A stretch of DNA of 64,000 nucleotides from the NCBI RefSeq assembly GCF_002042965.1, contig NZ_MZNT01000005.1:124001-188000 (forward strand), in the 5' to 3' direction. The notes below the pieces were generated by a model, which ran no database searches, had not been told where the DNA came from, and saw only the letters and a program-made list of their open reading frames with translations. Positions 1-7,689 of the stretch are shown here, piece after piece. The position numbers and the translations under genes were made by a program. The stretch is from Paenibacillus sp. 32352. GTDB taxonomy: Bacteria > Bacillota > Bacilli > Paenibacillales > NBRC-103111. The first letter of the stretch is position 1. Every line of letters starts with the position of its first letter.

Positions 1-24
1 GGTGGTACCCCCTTCATTCAACTT

Positions 25-89
25 TTATTACTAGGTACTAATACTAACCCCTATAAGTATATTATAATCGGTTTCCCTTATGAATACAA
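25..89 (-). promoter_or_regulatory. Sigma-A promoter with FapR-type operator for a gene left of the window
   Basis: On the minus strand a -35 TTGTAT (84-89) and -10 TATAAT (61-66) are separated by 17 bp. Just downstream, 25-41 reads TTAGTACCTAGTAATAA on the minus strand, which matches the remembered FapR consensus TTAGTACCTRNTACTAA at all but one position. FapR is the malonyl-CoA-responsive repressor of fatty-acid and phospholipid synthesis genes in Bacillales. A Shine-Dalgarno-like AAGGGGG follows near 9-16, so the start codon should lie just outside the window. The target is probably a lipid-synthesis gene, but it is not visible. Confidence 0.7.
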
Positions 90-100
90 TTTCTGTTTCA

Positions 101-1522
101 TCAGATCCCGAATGCCCCTCCGTCCACCGCAAGCATGGCTTCTCCCAAAGCTTCCGATAGAGTCGGATGCGGATGAATCGTCTGCCCGACCTCCCATGGA
201 GTCGCATCGAGCAGCTGAGCCAAAGCCGCCTCCGAAATATAATCGGTAACATGAGCCCCGATCATATGAACGCCCAAGATATCATTCGTCTTTTGATCCG
301 CAATGACCTTTACAAATCCGTCGGATTCCCCATACAGCACTGCCTTGCCGACGGCGGAGAACGGGAAGCGGCCGATCTTCACTTCATGCCCGCGTTCAAC
401 CGCTTGCTGTTCTGTCCACCCGATCGATGCGACTTCCGGTCTTGTATATACGCAGCGGGGGACTTGATGCACTCCGAACGTGTGAGTAGGTTGTCCGAGA
501 CTATGCTCTACCGCAATAATCCCCTCGTGACCCGCTACGTGGGCGAGCTGAAGACCGCCGATCACATCACCGATCGCATAAATATGTGATTCTCCTGTTT
601 GCATATGCTCATTGACCTCTATGAAGCCGTTCGTAATCTTCACATCGGTATTGTGCAGCCCAATATCTTCGACATTGGCCTGGCGCCCGACACACACCAT
701 TACCTTTTCCGCTTGAAGCTGCTCTGTCTGTCCTTTGCGTTCGATCTGAAGCTGTACGGACCCGGACTGCTTCTCGACGGTTTCGGCCAGCACTTTGGCC
801 CCCGTCACAACTTGAACTCCTCTTTTCTTAAGCAGACGCTCAAGCTCGCGGGAGATATCGCTATCTTCGGTTGGCAGCAAACGCTCCGCATATTCTACGA
901 CAGTCACCTGCACGCCGAAATCAATCAGCATGGAAGCCCATTCCACACCGATGACGCCTCCTCCTACGATAACAATCGATTGAGGAAGCTCTTCCAATTG
1001 AAGCGCCTGATCGCTGTTCAGAATGAATTGTCCGTCAATGTCCAGACCCGGCAGGCTACGAGGTCTCGAGCCGGTCGCAATAATCAGCTTCTCGGGAACC
1101 AGCGTCAGAATATCGCCGTCAGCCTGTTCTACCGAAACGGAACCGGAGCGGGGTGAAAAAATGGTCGGAGACAACAGTCTCCCGTTGCCATAGAAAACTT
1201 GTATGTTATGCTTCTTCATCAGAAATTGAATGCCTTTATGCATCTGCTCGACGACGCTTTGCTTACGGGCTTGTACCCTTGCGAAATTCAGCCGGACAGA
1301 ATCCGCCTCTATGCCAAAACGCTCGCTCTCCCGCATCGTTGCATATACCTCGGCGCTGCGCAACAGCGCTTTACTAGGAATACAGCCGCGATGAAGACAT
1401 GTGCCTCCCAGCTTATCGCGTTCTACGATTGCTACCGTTTTTCCCAACTGGGCGGCACGAATGGCGGCAATATACCCTCCCGTACCTCCTCCAAGAACAA
1501 CGATGTCAAAAGCTTGCGTCAT
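101..1522 (-). CDS. lpdV: Dihydrolipoyl dehydrogenase (E3 of branched-chain 2-oxo acid dehydrogenase, LpdV type)
   Basis: A flavoprotein of 473 residues that reoxidises dihydrolipoamide on the E2 subunit using NAD+. The N-terminus has the FAD-binding GGGTGGY (11-17) and the redox disulfide in GGTCLHRGCIPSK (Cys42 and Cys47). A second Rossmann motif, VGGGVIGVEWAS, binds NAD, and the C-terminus carries HPHPTLSE with the catalytic His-Glu pair. The length and whole sequence match B. subtilis LpdV as remembered, so a role in branched-chain amino acid breakdown is more likely than in pyruvate dehydrogenase. AGGAGGTAC lies 4 nt before the ATG. The other bkd genes are not in the window. Confidence 0.93.
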   Translation of the reverse strand: MTQAFDIVVLGGGTGGYIAAIRAAQLGKTVAIVERDKLGGTCLHRGCIPSKALLRSAEVYATMRESERFGIEADSVRLNFARVQARKQSVVEQMHKGIQFLMKKHNIQVFYGNGRLLSPTIFSPRSGSVSVEQADGDILTLVPEKLIIATGSRPRSLPGLDIDGQFILNSDQALQLEELPQSIVIVGGGVIGVEWASMLIDFGVQVTVVEYAERLLPTEDSDISRELERLLKKRGVQVVTGAKVLAETVEKQSGSVQLQIERKGQTEQLQAEKVMVCVGRQANVEDIGLHNTDVKITNGFIEVNEHMQTGESHIYAIGDVIGGLQLAHVAGHEGIIAVEHSLGQPTHTFGVHQVPRCVYTRPEVASIGWTEQQAVERGHEVKIGRFPFSAVGKAVLYGESDGFVKVIADQKTNDILGVHMIGAHVTDYISEAALAQLLDATPWEVGQTIHPHPTLSEALGEAMLAVDGGAFGI

Positions 1523-1689
1523 ATGTAGTACCTCCTGAAATCTATGATTCTTTTATTGTAACCCTAATCCGAGTGAGAAATATAGTACAATTTAAGAAAG
1601 ATGCATGAAAAGTTAACGATTCTATGGTACTTTAATAGTTGGGATTTTCTTAGCGATGTTGGTTGGACTATACATAAAAGGAGCACATC

Positions 1690-1959
1690 ATGAAAGCGAC
1701 GTTCTATCGGTTTATTGCCGTTCTGCTGCTGGTCATTCCGGGTATTATGGCAACCTACGGATTTTTGGCAATGAAGGATGCTTTCTTCAACCAGTTTGGA
1801 GCGGCCGAGCTGAACCCCCACTTTCAATGGGGTAAATTTATATTAGGTTTCATCTTATTTCTCGCAGGAGTGGCCTATATCGGCGGCTGGATTTTTTTCA
1901 GAGACCGCAAGCGCAATTATGTCGCCCCGCGGTTTAAGAAGAAGCGGAAAAAACAATAG
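1690..1959 (+). CDS. yqzF: DUF2627 small membrane protein (YqzF-like)
   Basis: An 89-residue protein with two hydrophobic segments (about residues 5-25 and 50-70) and a strongly basic tail ending in KKKRKKQ, so probably a two-pass membrane protein with the tail inside. It fits the DUF2627 family, whose B. subtilis member YqzF lies close to the bkd genes, and here it is divergent from lpdV. AAAGGAG lies 8 nt before the ATG. The biochemical function is unknown. Confidence 0.8.
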   Translation: MKATFYRFIAVLLLVIPGIMATYGFLAMKDAFFNQFGAAELNPHFQWGKFILGFILFLAGVAYIGGWIFFRDRKRNYVAPRFKKKRKKQ

Positions 1960-1990
1960 GAGCCATCCCTTGGAGACGGGAGAGGCTCCT
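1958..1990. terminator. Bidirectional intrinsic terminator
   Basis: AGGAGCC (1958-1964) pairs with GGCTCCT (1984-1990), with an inner CCC/GGG pairing. The minus-strand side is followed by a TTTTTT tract and the plus-strand side by a weaker TTTT. It separates the convergent DUF2627 and MraY-like genes. Confidence 0.65.
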
Positions 1991-2880
1991 CAGTTTTGTT
2001 TGGGGCCAGACTCTCGCCCAAGCGAGTCCAGCCAGGACAGCCAACGATGGTTATCGATCAACCTCGATAAGGAATGCCGCCATGTGATAGCATGCAGCAG
2101 GATAAACCCCACCAGCAGCAGAAGCTGGAGCTTCCAGCCGGTTGCTTGCACGATCCAGCAGCCAAGCACAAAGCCAAGCAGATTAGCGCCCGTATCGCCC
2201 AGCATGATCTGCCCCTTGAGGTCAGCGCCGAGAAGAAGCGCCATAGACACAAGCACAGGCAGAGACATGACCAGAAAGTCCTGCCGATGCCCCTGATCAT
2301 TGAGCATCATAACCGCTATCGCGAGAAGGTATAAAGCCCCGAAGCCTTTGAAGGCTCTACCTGGCCTCGTATCCAACAGATTGATGCCGTTCGCGGCGAG
2401 CACTATGCATAACCATTGCAAGGCGACCCACCCCCATGGCGCGCTTAAATCAGTGTCTCCCCGCAGCACAAAGAGCATCGCGGCGATCGCTACCCCTCCG
2501 GCCTTCACTGTACCTGTACTGACCACCCTATGTTCCTTCCAGAGCCTCCAATGCCCTGTAAACCCTTTGGGCGTCTTATTCCCGACGGTATCATCAAGGA
2601 AACCGAGAAAAGCGACTGTCACCGCGCCTAAGGTATAGACGTTAGACAAGGCTAAGTTCATACCCTGGCTTCCGGCCGCTGGCTTGCCATACGCAATCCC
2701 TTGAACGACCAGGGAATGAATGAGAAACATCATAACGATAAATAGGCCCCCGGCCGTAGGGATCCGTTCTCCGTTATAGTTAGAATCCGTTAGCCGATGG
2801 TTTTCCATAAACGTTATCCAGCCCGGCATAAGGGCTCGTCCTAAAAAGTAGAGCAGCAGCGAATAGAGGACCCACGCCAT
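1990..2880 (-). CDS. MraY/WecA-like glycosyl-1-phosphate transferase family membrane protein
   Basis: A polytopic membrane protein of 296 residues. It contains family landmarks: a DDTVGNK segment after a hydrophobic stretch (Mg2+/undecaprenyl-phosphate region) and MLGDTGAN in the middle, equivalent to the GDxxxN motif of MraY and WecA. The family transfers sugar-1-phosphates to undecaprenyl phosphate on the inner membrane face. The start ATG overlaps the stop of the upstream glycosyltransferase (TAATG), indicating translational coupling; another ATG lies 6 nt earlier. It is shorter than the usual MraY (about 320 aa), so it is probably not the housekeeping enzyme. The sugar substrate cannot be inferred. 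Confidence 0.75.
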   Translation of the reverse strand: MAWVLYSLLLYFLGRALMPGWITFMENHRLTDSNYNGERIPTAGGLFIVMMFLIHSLVVQGIAYGKPAAGSQGMNLALSNVYTLGAVTVAFLGFLDDTVGNKTPKGFTGHWRLWKEHRVVSTGTVKAGGVAIAAMLFVLRGDTDLSAPWGWVALQWLCIVLAANGINLLDTRPGRAFKGFGALYLLAIAVMMLNDQGHRQDFLVMSLPVLVSMALLLGADLKGQIMLGDTGANLLGFVLGCWIVQATGWKLQLLLLVGFILLHAITWRHSLSRLIDNHRWLSWLDSLGRESGPKQN

Positions 2881-3581
2881 TAGCATATAGGCTGTCTCCA
2901 ACGATGCCACAGTGTACCGCTGACGGCATACAACTGCTTGCCCCGATGCAGCCACCCTCCGAGATTTCTCCCGGACACCCGATGAGCAAAAGGAACAGCC
3001 ATCTCTTCCACCCTATATCCCAGCTTGACGGCGTCAATCGTTAGGCCTACCTCAACGCCAAAGCCTCCTGACAGCCTGCCGATTCGCTCCAAAACTTGAC
3101 GATGGATGGCTCGTTGGCCGGACAAAGGCGCGGAAGGCTGAAACCCCGATAACCGGTATACCCCTTGTTTTGCGAGCCTCTTCACAATCCCAAAGCCGCT
3201 TTTTTGAGTAACGGCAGGCAGGCGGGCGATGACCATATCCGATTGGCCTGAGGTCAAGGGCTCGATCAATAGCGGAAACCATTCTGCCGATGATCCCAAA
3301 TCCGCGTCCAGAAAAACCAGCACCTCTCCCTTGGACATCTTGCAGCCGGTTTGAAGGGCCGTCCCTTTCCCATAGGGCCGCGGATGCTGTACAATCAAAT
3401 CCGCCCAAGGCGCCGCGAGCTCAAATGTACTGTCGCGGCTTCCATCATCGATTACTATAAGCTCTACGCGATGTCCCTGATGCATGACTTGCTTGCATGC
3501 TTTTCGGATCGAGCTTAATGTTTCCTGAATGTACTGTTCCTCGTTAAGCGCAGGAACGACAACCGATATGGCAGGCTTCAT
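2880..3581 (-). CDS. Family 2 glycosyltransferase
   Basis: A 233-residue GT-A fold transferase. Visible motifs are VVPALNEE near the N-terminus, IDDGSRD for nucleotide-sugar binding, and FLDADLG with the metal-binding DxD. No clear C-terminal membrane segments are present, unlike dolichyl-phosphate mannose synthases with anchors. AAAGGGG precedes the chosen ATG at 3581 with suitable spacing; an ATG at 3599 that overlaps the steA stop is the alternative. It is the middle gene of an overlapping trio, so it probably acts on a lipid-linked product of the MraY-like neighbour or on a division-associated glycan. That role is inferred. Confidence 0.8.
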   Translation of the reverse strand: MKPAISVVVPALNEEQYIQETLSSIRKACKQVMHQGHRVELIVIDDGSRDSTFELAAPWADLIVQHPRPYGKGTALQTGCKMSKGEVLVFLDADLGSSAEWFPLLIEPLTSGQSDMVIARLPAVTQKSGFGIVKRLAKQGVYRLSGFQPSAPLSGQRAIHRQVLERIGRLSGGFGVEVGLTIDAVKLGYRVEEMAVPFAHRVSGRNLGGWLHRGKQLYAVSGTLWHRWRQPIC

Positions 3582-3595
3582 AAGGGCAACCCCTT

Positions 3596-4705
3596 TCATT
3601 TAACCCATGATAATAGTCGGCTTATTGCGCGATAAGCGGCATGCTTCCAGAGCTTTATAAGGGATATTGCACTCCGCTTATGACCGTACAGCAGCGCGAT
3701 GCCTTTGGCGTCGGTCAGCTTGCTCCCTATTTTCATCCGGACAAGCACCGTGCTGCCCATCCCTTTTCTGCCTTTTTCCAAAAAGTCAAACATATGGCTG
3801 TGAGCGCCAACGGTCACAATCCGCTCGCACTGGTGATCGTAGGCAAGCAGCAATGCAATATCTTCACTAGTCCCGCCGGCAGGCAGCCGGATCGCGTTCA
3901 GTCCCAGCTTCTCCAGCCTGGCAAGACCCGGTGCGAAGCCGTTGGAATACGCATGAACCAGCAGCTCTGCTCCACATTGTAACGCTTTGTCCGTCGCGCT
4001 ATCCATATCGCCAATAATGAGATCCGGCTTATAGCCCTGCTCCAGCAAAGCGTCCGCCCCTCCGTCCACCCCTATTAACACCGGTCTGTAGCTCCGGATA
4101 TATTCCTTTAGAGCAGCCAGGTCCTGTCTGAACCCGTGACCGCGCACGACGACAAGAGCATGACGTCCTTCCATCTTGACCTGCAGCTCCGGACAATATA
4201 CAGGCTTCAGTACAAGCTCTTTTTCTTTGGTCGCATACTCCAATGTATTATTAATAAAATCCGCCAGACGCTCATGATAGCTTTCCTGCGCATGACGATA
4301 ACATTCCAGCCAATTGTCTTTTGTGAACGAGCGGCACGGTACCCTTTGCCCGCCAAACATTGCGCTATCCCCCGATATAGCGATCTGCTCATGATCCTTG
4401 ATCACCGAAAACCACACCGGCTCCATCTCAAAAATCGGAATCCCGTGCTCCAGCAGCATCAGCGGACCCGTGACAGGAATAGTGCCTGTCATCGTCTGCC
4501 CGGTATTAATGACCGCCCGAGCTCCTGCCTCAATCAAGCCTTCCGCTGACAAGTCATCCAGATCATCGTGGCAAATAACAGCGATACGATCGGGCTCTAG
4601 GGTGGAAATCAGCTGTTTGGTGCTTCGATGCACCCGGACTATCCCTGTCATTATGGGATTATCGAAGATACGTTCTGCTTTGCTTAGTACCATTGCTTCG
4701 CACAT
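3596..4705 (-). CDS. steA: SteA-like protein with thiamin-pyrophosphokinase-type fold
   Basis: A 369-residue protein. The middle carries GVDGGADALLEQGYKPD and IGDMDSATD, the nucleotide-binding signature shared with the thiamin pyrophosphokinase catalytic domain, followed by GGTSEDIALLLA. This matches the family called SteA, whose corynebacterial member is a cytokinetic-ring-associated membrane protein. A true TPK is shorter (about 210-220 aa). The C-terminal 45 residues are basic and moderately hydrophobic. In Actinobacteria steA sits near recN and tlyA; here it lies upstream of a glycosyltransferase pair and about 3 kb from spo0A. A division or envelope role is inferred from the family. Confidence 0.72.
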   Translation of the reverse strand: MCEAMVLSKAERIFDNPIMTGIVRVHRSTKQLISTLEPDRIAVICHDDLDDLSAEGLIEAGARAVINTGQTMTGTIPVTGPLMLLEHGIPIFEMEPVWFSVIKDHEQIAISGDSAMFGGQRVPCRSFTKDNWLECYRHAQESYHERLADFINNTLEYATKEKELVLKPVYCPELQVKMEGRHALVVVRGHGFRQDLAALKEYIRSYRPVLIGVDGGADALLEQGYKPDLIIGDMDSATDKALQCGAELLVHAYSNGFAPGLARLEKLGLNAIRLPAGGTSEDIALLLAYDHQCERIVTVGAHSHMFDFLEKGRKGMGSTVLVRMKIGSKLTDAKGIALLYGHKRSAISLIKLWKHAAYRAISRLLSWVK

Positions 4706-4851
4706 CGCTTTCCTGATGCTCGGGCCATTGCGCCTGTTACGCCTTAATTTTCTACTCTCGTTTATTTTTCGTTGGCAAAGCCATTCTCATACATTGATTT
4801 CGGATAAAACCTAAATAACCCCACCAGGTGGGGGCTAACTCCTTTTAGGTC

Positions 4852-4883
4852 AAAAAAAAGCCCGGGGACGAAAAGTCCCGGAC
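4852..4883 (-). terminator. Intrinsic terminator after the 4992-5273 gene
   Basis: On the minus strand GTCCGGGAC and GTCCCCGGGC form a GC-rich stem with a TTTTC loop, followed by TTTTTTTT. A second short hairpin (CCCCACC/GGTGGGG, 4819-4833) lies beyond it. The rest of 4706-4991 holds no recognisable gene. Confidence 0.85.
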
Positions 4884-4991
4884 TTCACACTCGTCTCCAT
4901 TTCCTTGGATCTATGTAAAATGATGGTATGCAGTGTGCGGTAACGGCATATGCTTTTTCATGTGTGGAAAAACAACGGCAGATATCACCTT

Positions 4992-5273
4992 TTATCCGTA
5001 ATAGGGCAGCGCTTCAAACCATTCTGCGTATTCCGAGGAGCTCAGCTGTTCTCGCACATACTCCAGCAGCGACGCTAGCTCGTCCTCCTTAAAGCTGTAT
5101 CTGCAATCCATCGTATTAAACAGAAGCCTCACTTCCTTCAAGGCTCCGCTAGGTTCGCCGGTCATTTGAATTACGTAGAGCTCCTCCGGCTCATCCTGAA
5201 ATTTGCATCCAATTTCCATAAACAGCCGTTCCTTTATCTCATCCAGTTCCACATTACAGTAATCAAATTCCAT
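4992..5273 (-). CDS. Hypothetical small acidic protein
   Basis: A 93-residue acidic soluble protein beginning MEFDYC and ending ALPYYG, not recognised. The start at 5273 is chosen because GGAGGG lies 6 nt upstream; an in-frame ATG at 5306 would give a longer product with a poorer site. Glu/Asp-rich helical segments (DEIKERLFMEIG and DELASLLEYVREQL) suggest an alpha/beta or helical fold. It is transcribed alone and ends at a strong terminator. No function is proposed. Confidence 0.6.
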   Translation of the reverse strand: MEFDYCNVELDEIKERLFMEIGCKFQDEPEELYVIQMTGEPSGALKEVRLLFNTMDCRYSFKEDELASLLEYVREQLSSSEYAEWFEALPYYG

Positions 5274-5384
5274 CTTATCCCTCCAAAAAAAGTGCCCTTT
5301 CTCCATTTTAGCAACAGTATTCTACATTTTGTGCAAAATTTCAATGATATAATGAACTTTATCTTAGCGCAAGGAGTAGGATCC

Positions 5385-5732
5385 ATGCAAAGAATATGTC
5401 AAAAAATTGTTCGTGTTCAGAATGGTCTGATTACGGAAATTTATGATGGCTTGCGATATCGCAGCTTTCAAGACAATGACCTTGCAATGAAGGAATTGCT
5501 GATGGATGATGTAGGCCTGGATTTTGAATCCGTTATCAACACCTACGAACAAGTCATTCATGATTTGGCCCAAGCTTTCCCCCATCTTCGCGAGTTTATC
5601 AGCGATAAGCTGCCGGAGGGATGGTTCCAATGGTACCAGCAAAGCTATGAGGAAGAATCGTCCTTAACGCCTGCAGAAGCTCCTGCCGCCGCTGTGCGCG
5701 TCGGCGATCCCAATTCCACTTGCATCCCCTAG
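5385..5732 (+). CDS. Hypothetical protein, helical
   Basis: A 115-residue protein starting MQRICQKIVR, with AAGGAG 8 nt before the ATG. An upstream extension of the frame overlaps the divergent gene and is not likely coding. The sequence is amphipathic and mainly helical (DLAMKELLMDDVGLDFESVINTYEQ cut here for length), and the tail is rich in Ala, Pro and Glu. It is not recognised. It is divergent from the 4992-5273 gene and followed 70 bp later by another small gene in the same direction. Confidence 0.6.
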   Translation: MQRICQKIVRVQNGLITEIYDGLRYRSFQDNDLAMKELLMDDVGLDFESVINTYEQVIHDLAQAFPHLREFISDKLPEGWFQWYQQSYEEESSLTPAEAPAAAVRVGDPNSTCIP

Positions 5733-5801
5733 GCGCTCAAAGCATAATCCTGCGCGGATAATCCATACTAAGTAGGACTAATCCGCTAGGAGGCATCCAT
5801 C

Positions 5802-5984
5802 ATGATTGATAATCTCGAAAGTAATTACGATTGCGCTAAGGCAGGATCCGATCTTCAAGAGCTTCAACAGCAATTAAGCTCCTTGCAAAGCAGCGCTGAC
5901 GGAAGCAAGGAACAGCAAGAGCAAATTCATCGTTTGGAGAACCAAATTCATTTCATCAAGAACAAATGCGATATACGCCCCTGA
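5802..5984 (+). CDS. Small coiled-coil protein, hypothetical
   Basis: A 60-residue protein with a good Shine-Dalgarno (AGGAGG, 10 nt before the ATG). Residues 17-55 are rich in Gln, Leu and Ser with heptad-like spacing (LQELQQQLSSLQS and QIHRLENQIHFIK), which suggests a short coiled coil or helical hairpin. Two cysteines (Cys11 and Cys56) flank it. A terminator follows directly, so it is probably expressed as its own unit or with the preceding gene. It is not recognised. Confidence 0.6.
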   Translation: MIDNLESNYDCAKAGSDLQELQQQLSSLQSSADGSKEQQEQIHRLENQIHFIKNKCDIRP

Positions 5985-6001
5985 TTTATAGCGGCACGTC
6001 G

Positions 6002-6028
6002 GCACAGCGCTCAGCGTTGTGCTTTTTT
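6002..6028 (+). terminator. Intrinsic terminator after the 5802-5984 gene
   Basis: GCACAGCG pairs with CGTTGTGC (one G-U pair) and is followed by TTTTTT. It isolates the small genes from the downstream antiporter leader. Confidence 0.8.
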
Positions 6029-6064
6029 AGCGTGCTTACGGTTGACTATAATTATAATTTCCCA

Positions 6065-6092
6065 AGACGATTTCGTCTAATAATGCTATAAT
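6065..6092 (+). promoter_or_regulatory. Extended -10 promoter with palindromic operator-like site before the tet-like leader
   Basis: TGCTATAAT (6084-6092) is an extended -10 element about 30 bp before the leader-peptide ATG. The -35 region lacks a TTGACA match and instead carries the perfect palindrome AGACGATTTCGTCT (6065-6078), which could bind a dimeric regulator. A TTGACT at 6042-6047 is too far away to pair with this -10. Confidence 0.5.
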
Positions 6093-6121
6093 GGGCTTCA
6101 TTCTTTTAAGGAGGCGTTATT

Positions 6122-6175
6122 ATGAAGTGCACGAATAGAGCCAGGGTACAATACGAAGGGGGTTCGCATCACTGA
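6122..6175 (+). CDS. Tet(L)-type leader peptide
   Basis: A 17-codon ORF (MKCTNRARVQYEGGSHH) with AAGGAGG 7 nt before its ATG. It resembles the tet(L)/tet(K) leader peptide remembered as [20 protein letters not shown], sharing MKC, RVQ and EGS. The bases that follow (CCCTATAAACTGCGTC) also closely match the post-leader DNA of tet(L), beyond what coding constraint explains. In tet(L), drug-stalled ribosomes on the leader increase translation of the downstream antiporter. The same role here is inferred. Confidence 0.75.
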   Translation: MKCTNRARVQYEGGSHH

Positions 6176-6190
6176 CCCTATAAACTGCGT

Positions 6191-6220
6191 CCCTCTCTAA
6201 GTTAGGGGAATATTTCAGGT
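6191..6220 (+). promoter_or_regulatory. Putative attenuator hairpin covering the antiporter ribosome-binding site
   Basis: TCCCT (6190-6194) can pair with GGGGA (6205-6209). That would place the Shine-Dalgarno AGGGGA, which lies 9 nt before the GTG start, inside a stem. The position and layout are those of the tet(L) translational attenuator. The stem is short (5 bp), so folding and probing are needed. Confidence 0.55.
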
Positions 6221-7622
6221 GGACCAAAATAAGCAAGCTCATCGTATTGAAAATTCGGAATCTTTTCAACCATTGCTGCCTAATGCCAAGCTGGCTATTG
6301 GTTGGTTAAGCTTTCTCGCTTTTTTCAGCGTATTGAACGAATCGGTATTTAATATTGCCTTGCCGGATATTGCATCGTATTTTGGTATTCAGGCGGCATC
6401 CGCCAATTGGGTTAATACGGCCTTCATGCTTTCCTTTAGTATCGGCACGGCTGTATATGGAAAAATATCAGACTCCTTCGGGAGCAAAAAGCTTCTGGCG
6501 ATTGGACTTTTGATCTATTGTGGAGGATCGTTGTTCGGATTTCTCGCTTATCGGTATTTTCCGGCTATGATAGCGGCGCGGTTTATCCAAGGTATTGGAG
6601 CTTCCGCCGTCCCCGCTCTCATTATGGTCATAATTACACGTTATATCCACTCCGATCATCGCGGCAAAGCATTCGGAATGATCGGTTCCCTGGTCGCTTT
6701 GGGCGAGAGCATCGGACCGGTTTTGGGCGGTCTGGTTACAGAATACGTTCACTGGTCATTTCTGTACACCATCCCGATGATGACCATTCTTGTACTGCCT
6801 TTCCTTTATAAAAAGATGCCTTCTGATGCGCCCGTAACCAAAAATAAAATCGATAGGCTCGGAATAGCCCTGCTAGCCATGGGAACAGCAGGCTTCTCCC
6901 TCTGGATGACTCATTTTCACTGGAGCTTTCTTGTTCTCGGCATTCTGATCCTTGTTGGGTTCGTCTCTCATATCAACCGGACCAAACAACCATTTATCGA
7001 GCCTGCTTTGCTGCGAAAACGCACCTTTATGGCCAGTATGCTGTCGGGAGGCATTTTGCTTGGATCAGCGGCCGGTTTTCTTGCTATGGTACCTTATATG
7101 ATGAAGGACGTTCATCAGTTAGCGGCGGGAGCGATTGGCAGTGGAATTATATTTCCGGGCACCGTAGGGGTCATTTTGTTCGGTATGATGGGAGGCGTGC
7201 TGGTCGATCGTCGGGGAAATCGTTTTACTCTATCCGCCGGTCTGTGCATGATGGTGCTTAGCTTTCTTATTCTGTCCATTTGGCTAGATCAGTCTCCTTG
7301 GTTAACGACTGCGATGCTGATTACAACGCTAGGCGGACTCTCCTTTATCAAGACCGTCGTTTCCAATACGGCTGCCGCTTCACTTGAGCCTGAACAAGCA
7401 GGAGCCGGGATGGGGATTTTGAATTTCGTTTGCTTCCTGTTTGAAGGCTTCGGTATGGCGCTGGTCGGGGGGATGCTGAGCCAACCATGGCTTGCCTCTC
7501 CGCTATGGAATAAGCTTCAGGAATCAAGCGCTTATTTATACAGTCATATATTAGGTATTCTCATCCTCTTCATTCTGATTGGCGGAACGATTTATCTGAT
7601 AAATTATCGCAGAAGCCGATAG
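6219..7622 (+). CDS. Tet(L)-like 14-TM MFS antiporter (tetracycline/cation-proton)
   Basis: A 467-residue drug:H+ antiporter of the 14-helix family. Landmarks are WVNTAFMLSFSIGTAVYGKISDSFGSKK (cut for length: motif A is YGKISDSFGSKKLL), ARFIQGIGASAVPAL, and antiporter motif C, GESIGPVLGG, in TM5. The N-terminal half is very close to remembered Tet(L), whose members export tetracycline-metal complexes and also Na+/K+ for protons. The start is GTG with AGGGGA upstream. A leader peptide precedes it and a terminator follows. There is no sign of a mobile element nearby, so it appears resident. Actual tetracycline transport is inferred. Confidence 0.8.
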   Translation: MDQNKQAHRIENSESFQPLLPNAKLAIGWLSFLAFFSVLNESVFNIALPDIASYFGIQAASANWVNTAFMLSFSIGTAVYGKISDSFGSKKLLAIGLLIYCGGSLFGFLAYRYFPAMIAARFIQGIGASAVPALIMVIITRYIHSDHRGKAFGMIGSLVALGESIGPVLGGLVTEYVHWSFLYTIPMMTILVLPFLYKKMPSDAPVTKNKIDRLGIALLAMGTAGFSLWMTHFHWSFLVLGILILVGFVSHINRTKQPFIEPALLRKRTFMASMLSGGILLGSAAGFLAMVPYMMKDVHQLAAGAIGSGIIFPGTVGVILFGMMGGVLVDRRGNRFTLSAGLCMMVLSFLILSIWLDQSPWLTTAMLITTLGGLSFIKTVVSNTAAASLEPEQAGAGMGILNFVCFLFEGFGMALVGGMLSQPWLASPLWNKLQESSAYLYSHILGILILFILIGGTIYLINYRRSR

Positions 7623-7630
7623 AATGCTCA

Positions 7631-7664
7631 AGACCCCGAGACATGTTCTCGCGGGTCTGTTTTT
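7631..7664 (+). terminator. Intrinsic terminator after the Tet(L)-like gene
   Basis: AGACCC and CGAGA pair with TCTCG and GGGTCT around a short loop, followed by GTTTTT. It begins 9 bp after the stop codon. Confidence 0.8.
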
Positions 7665-7689
7665 ATCCCCCCTGCCAATTGTAAAATCA

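Noticed and set aside
5166..5384. N-terminal extension of the 5385-5732 gene
   Set aside because: It runs antisense to the 4992-5273 gene, and an AAGGAG lies directly before the internal ATG at 5385.
6042..6058. TTGACT and TATAAT at 6042-6058 as the antiporter promoter
   Set aside because: The two elements are only 5 bp apart. The extended -10 at 6084-6092 is better placed.
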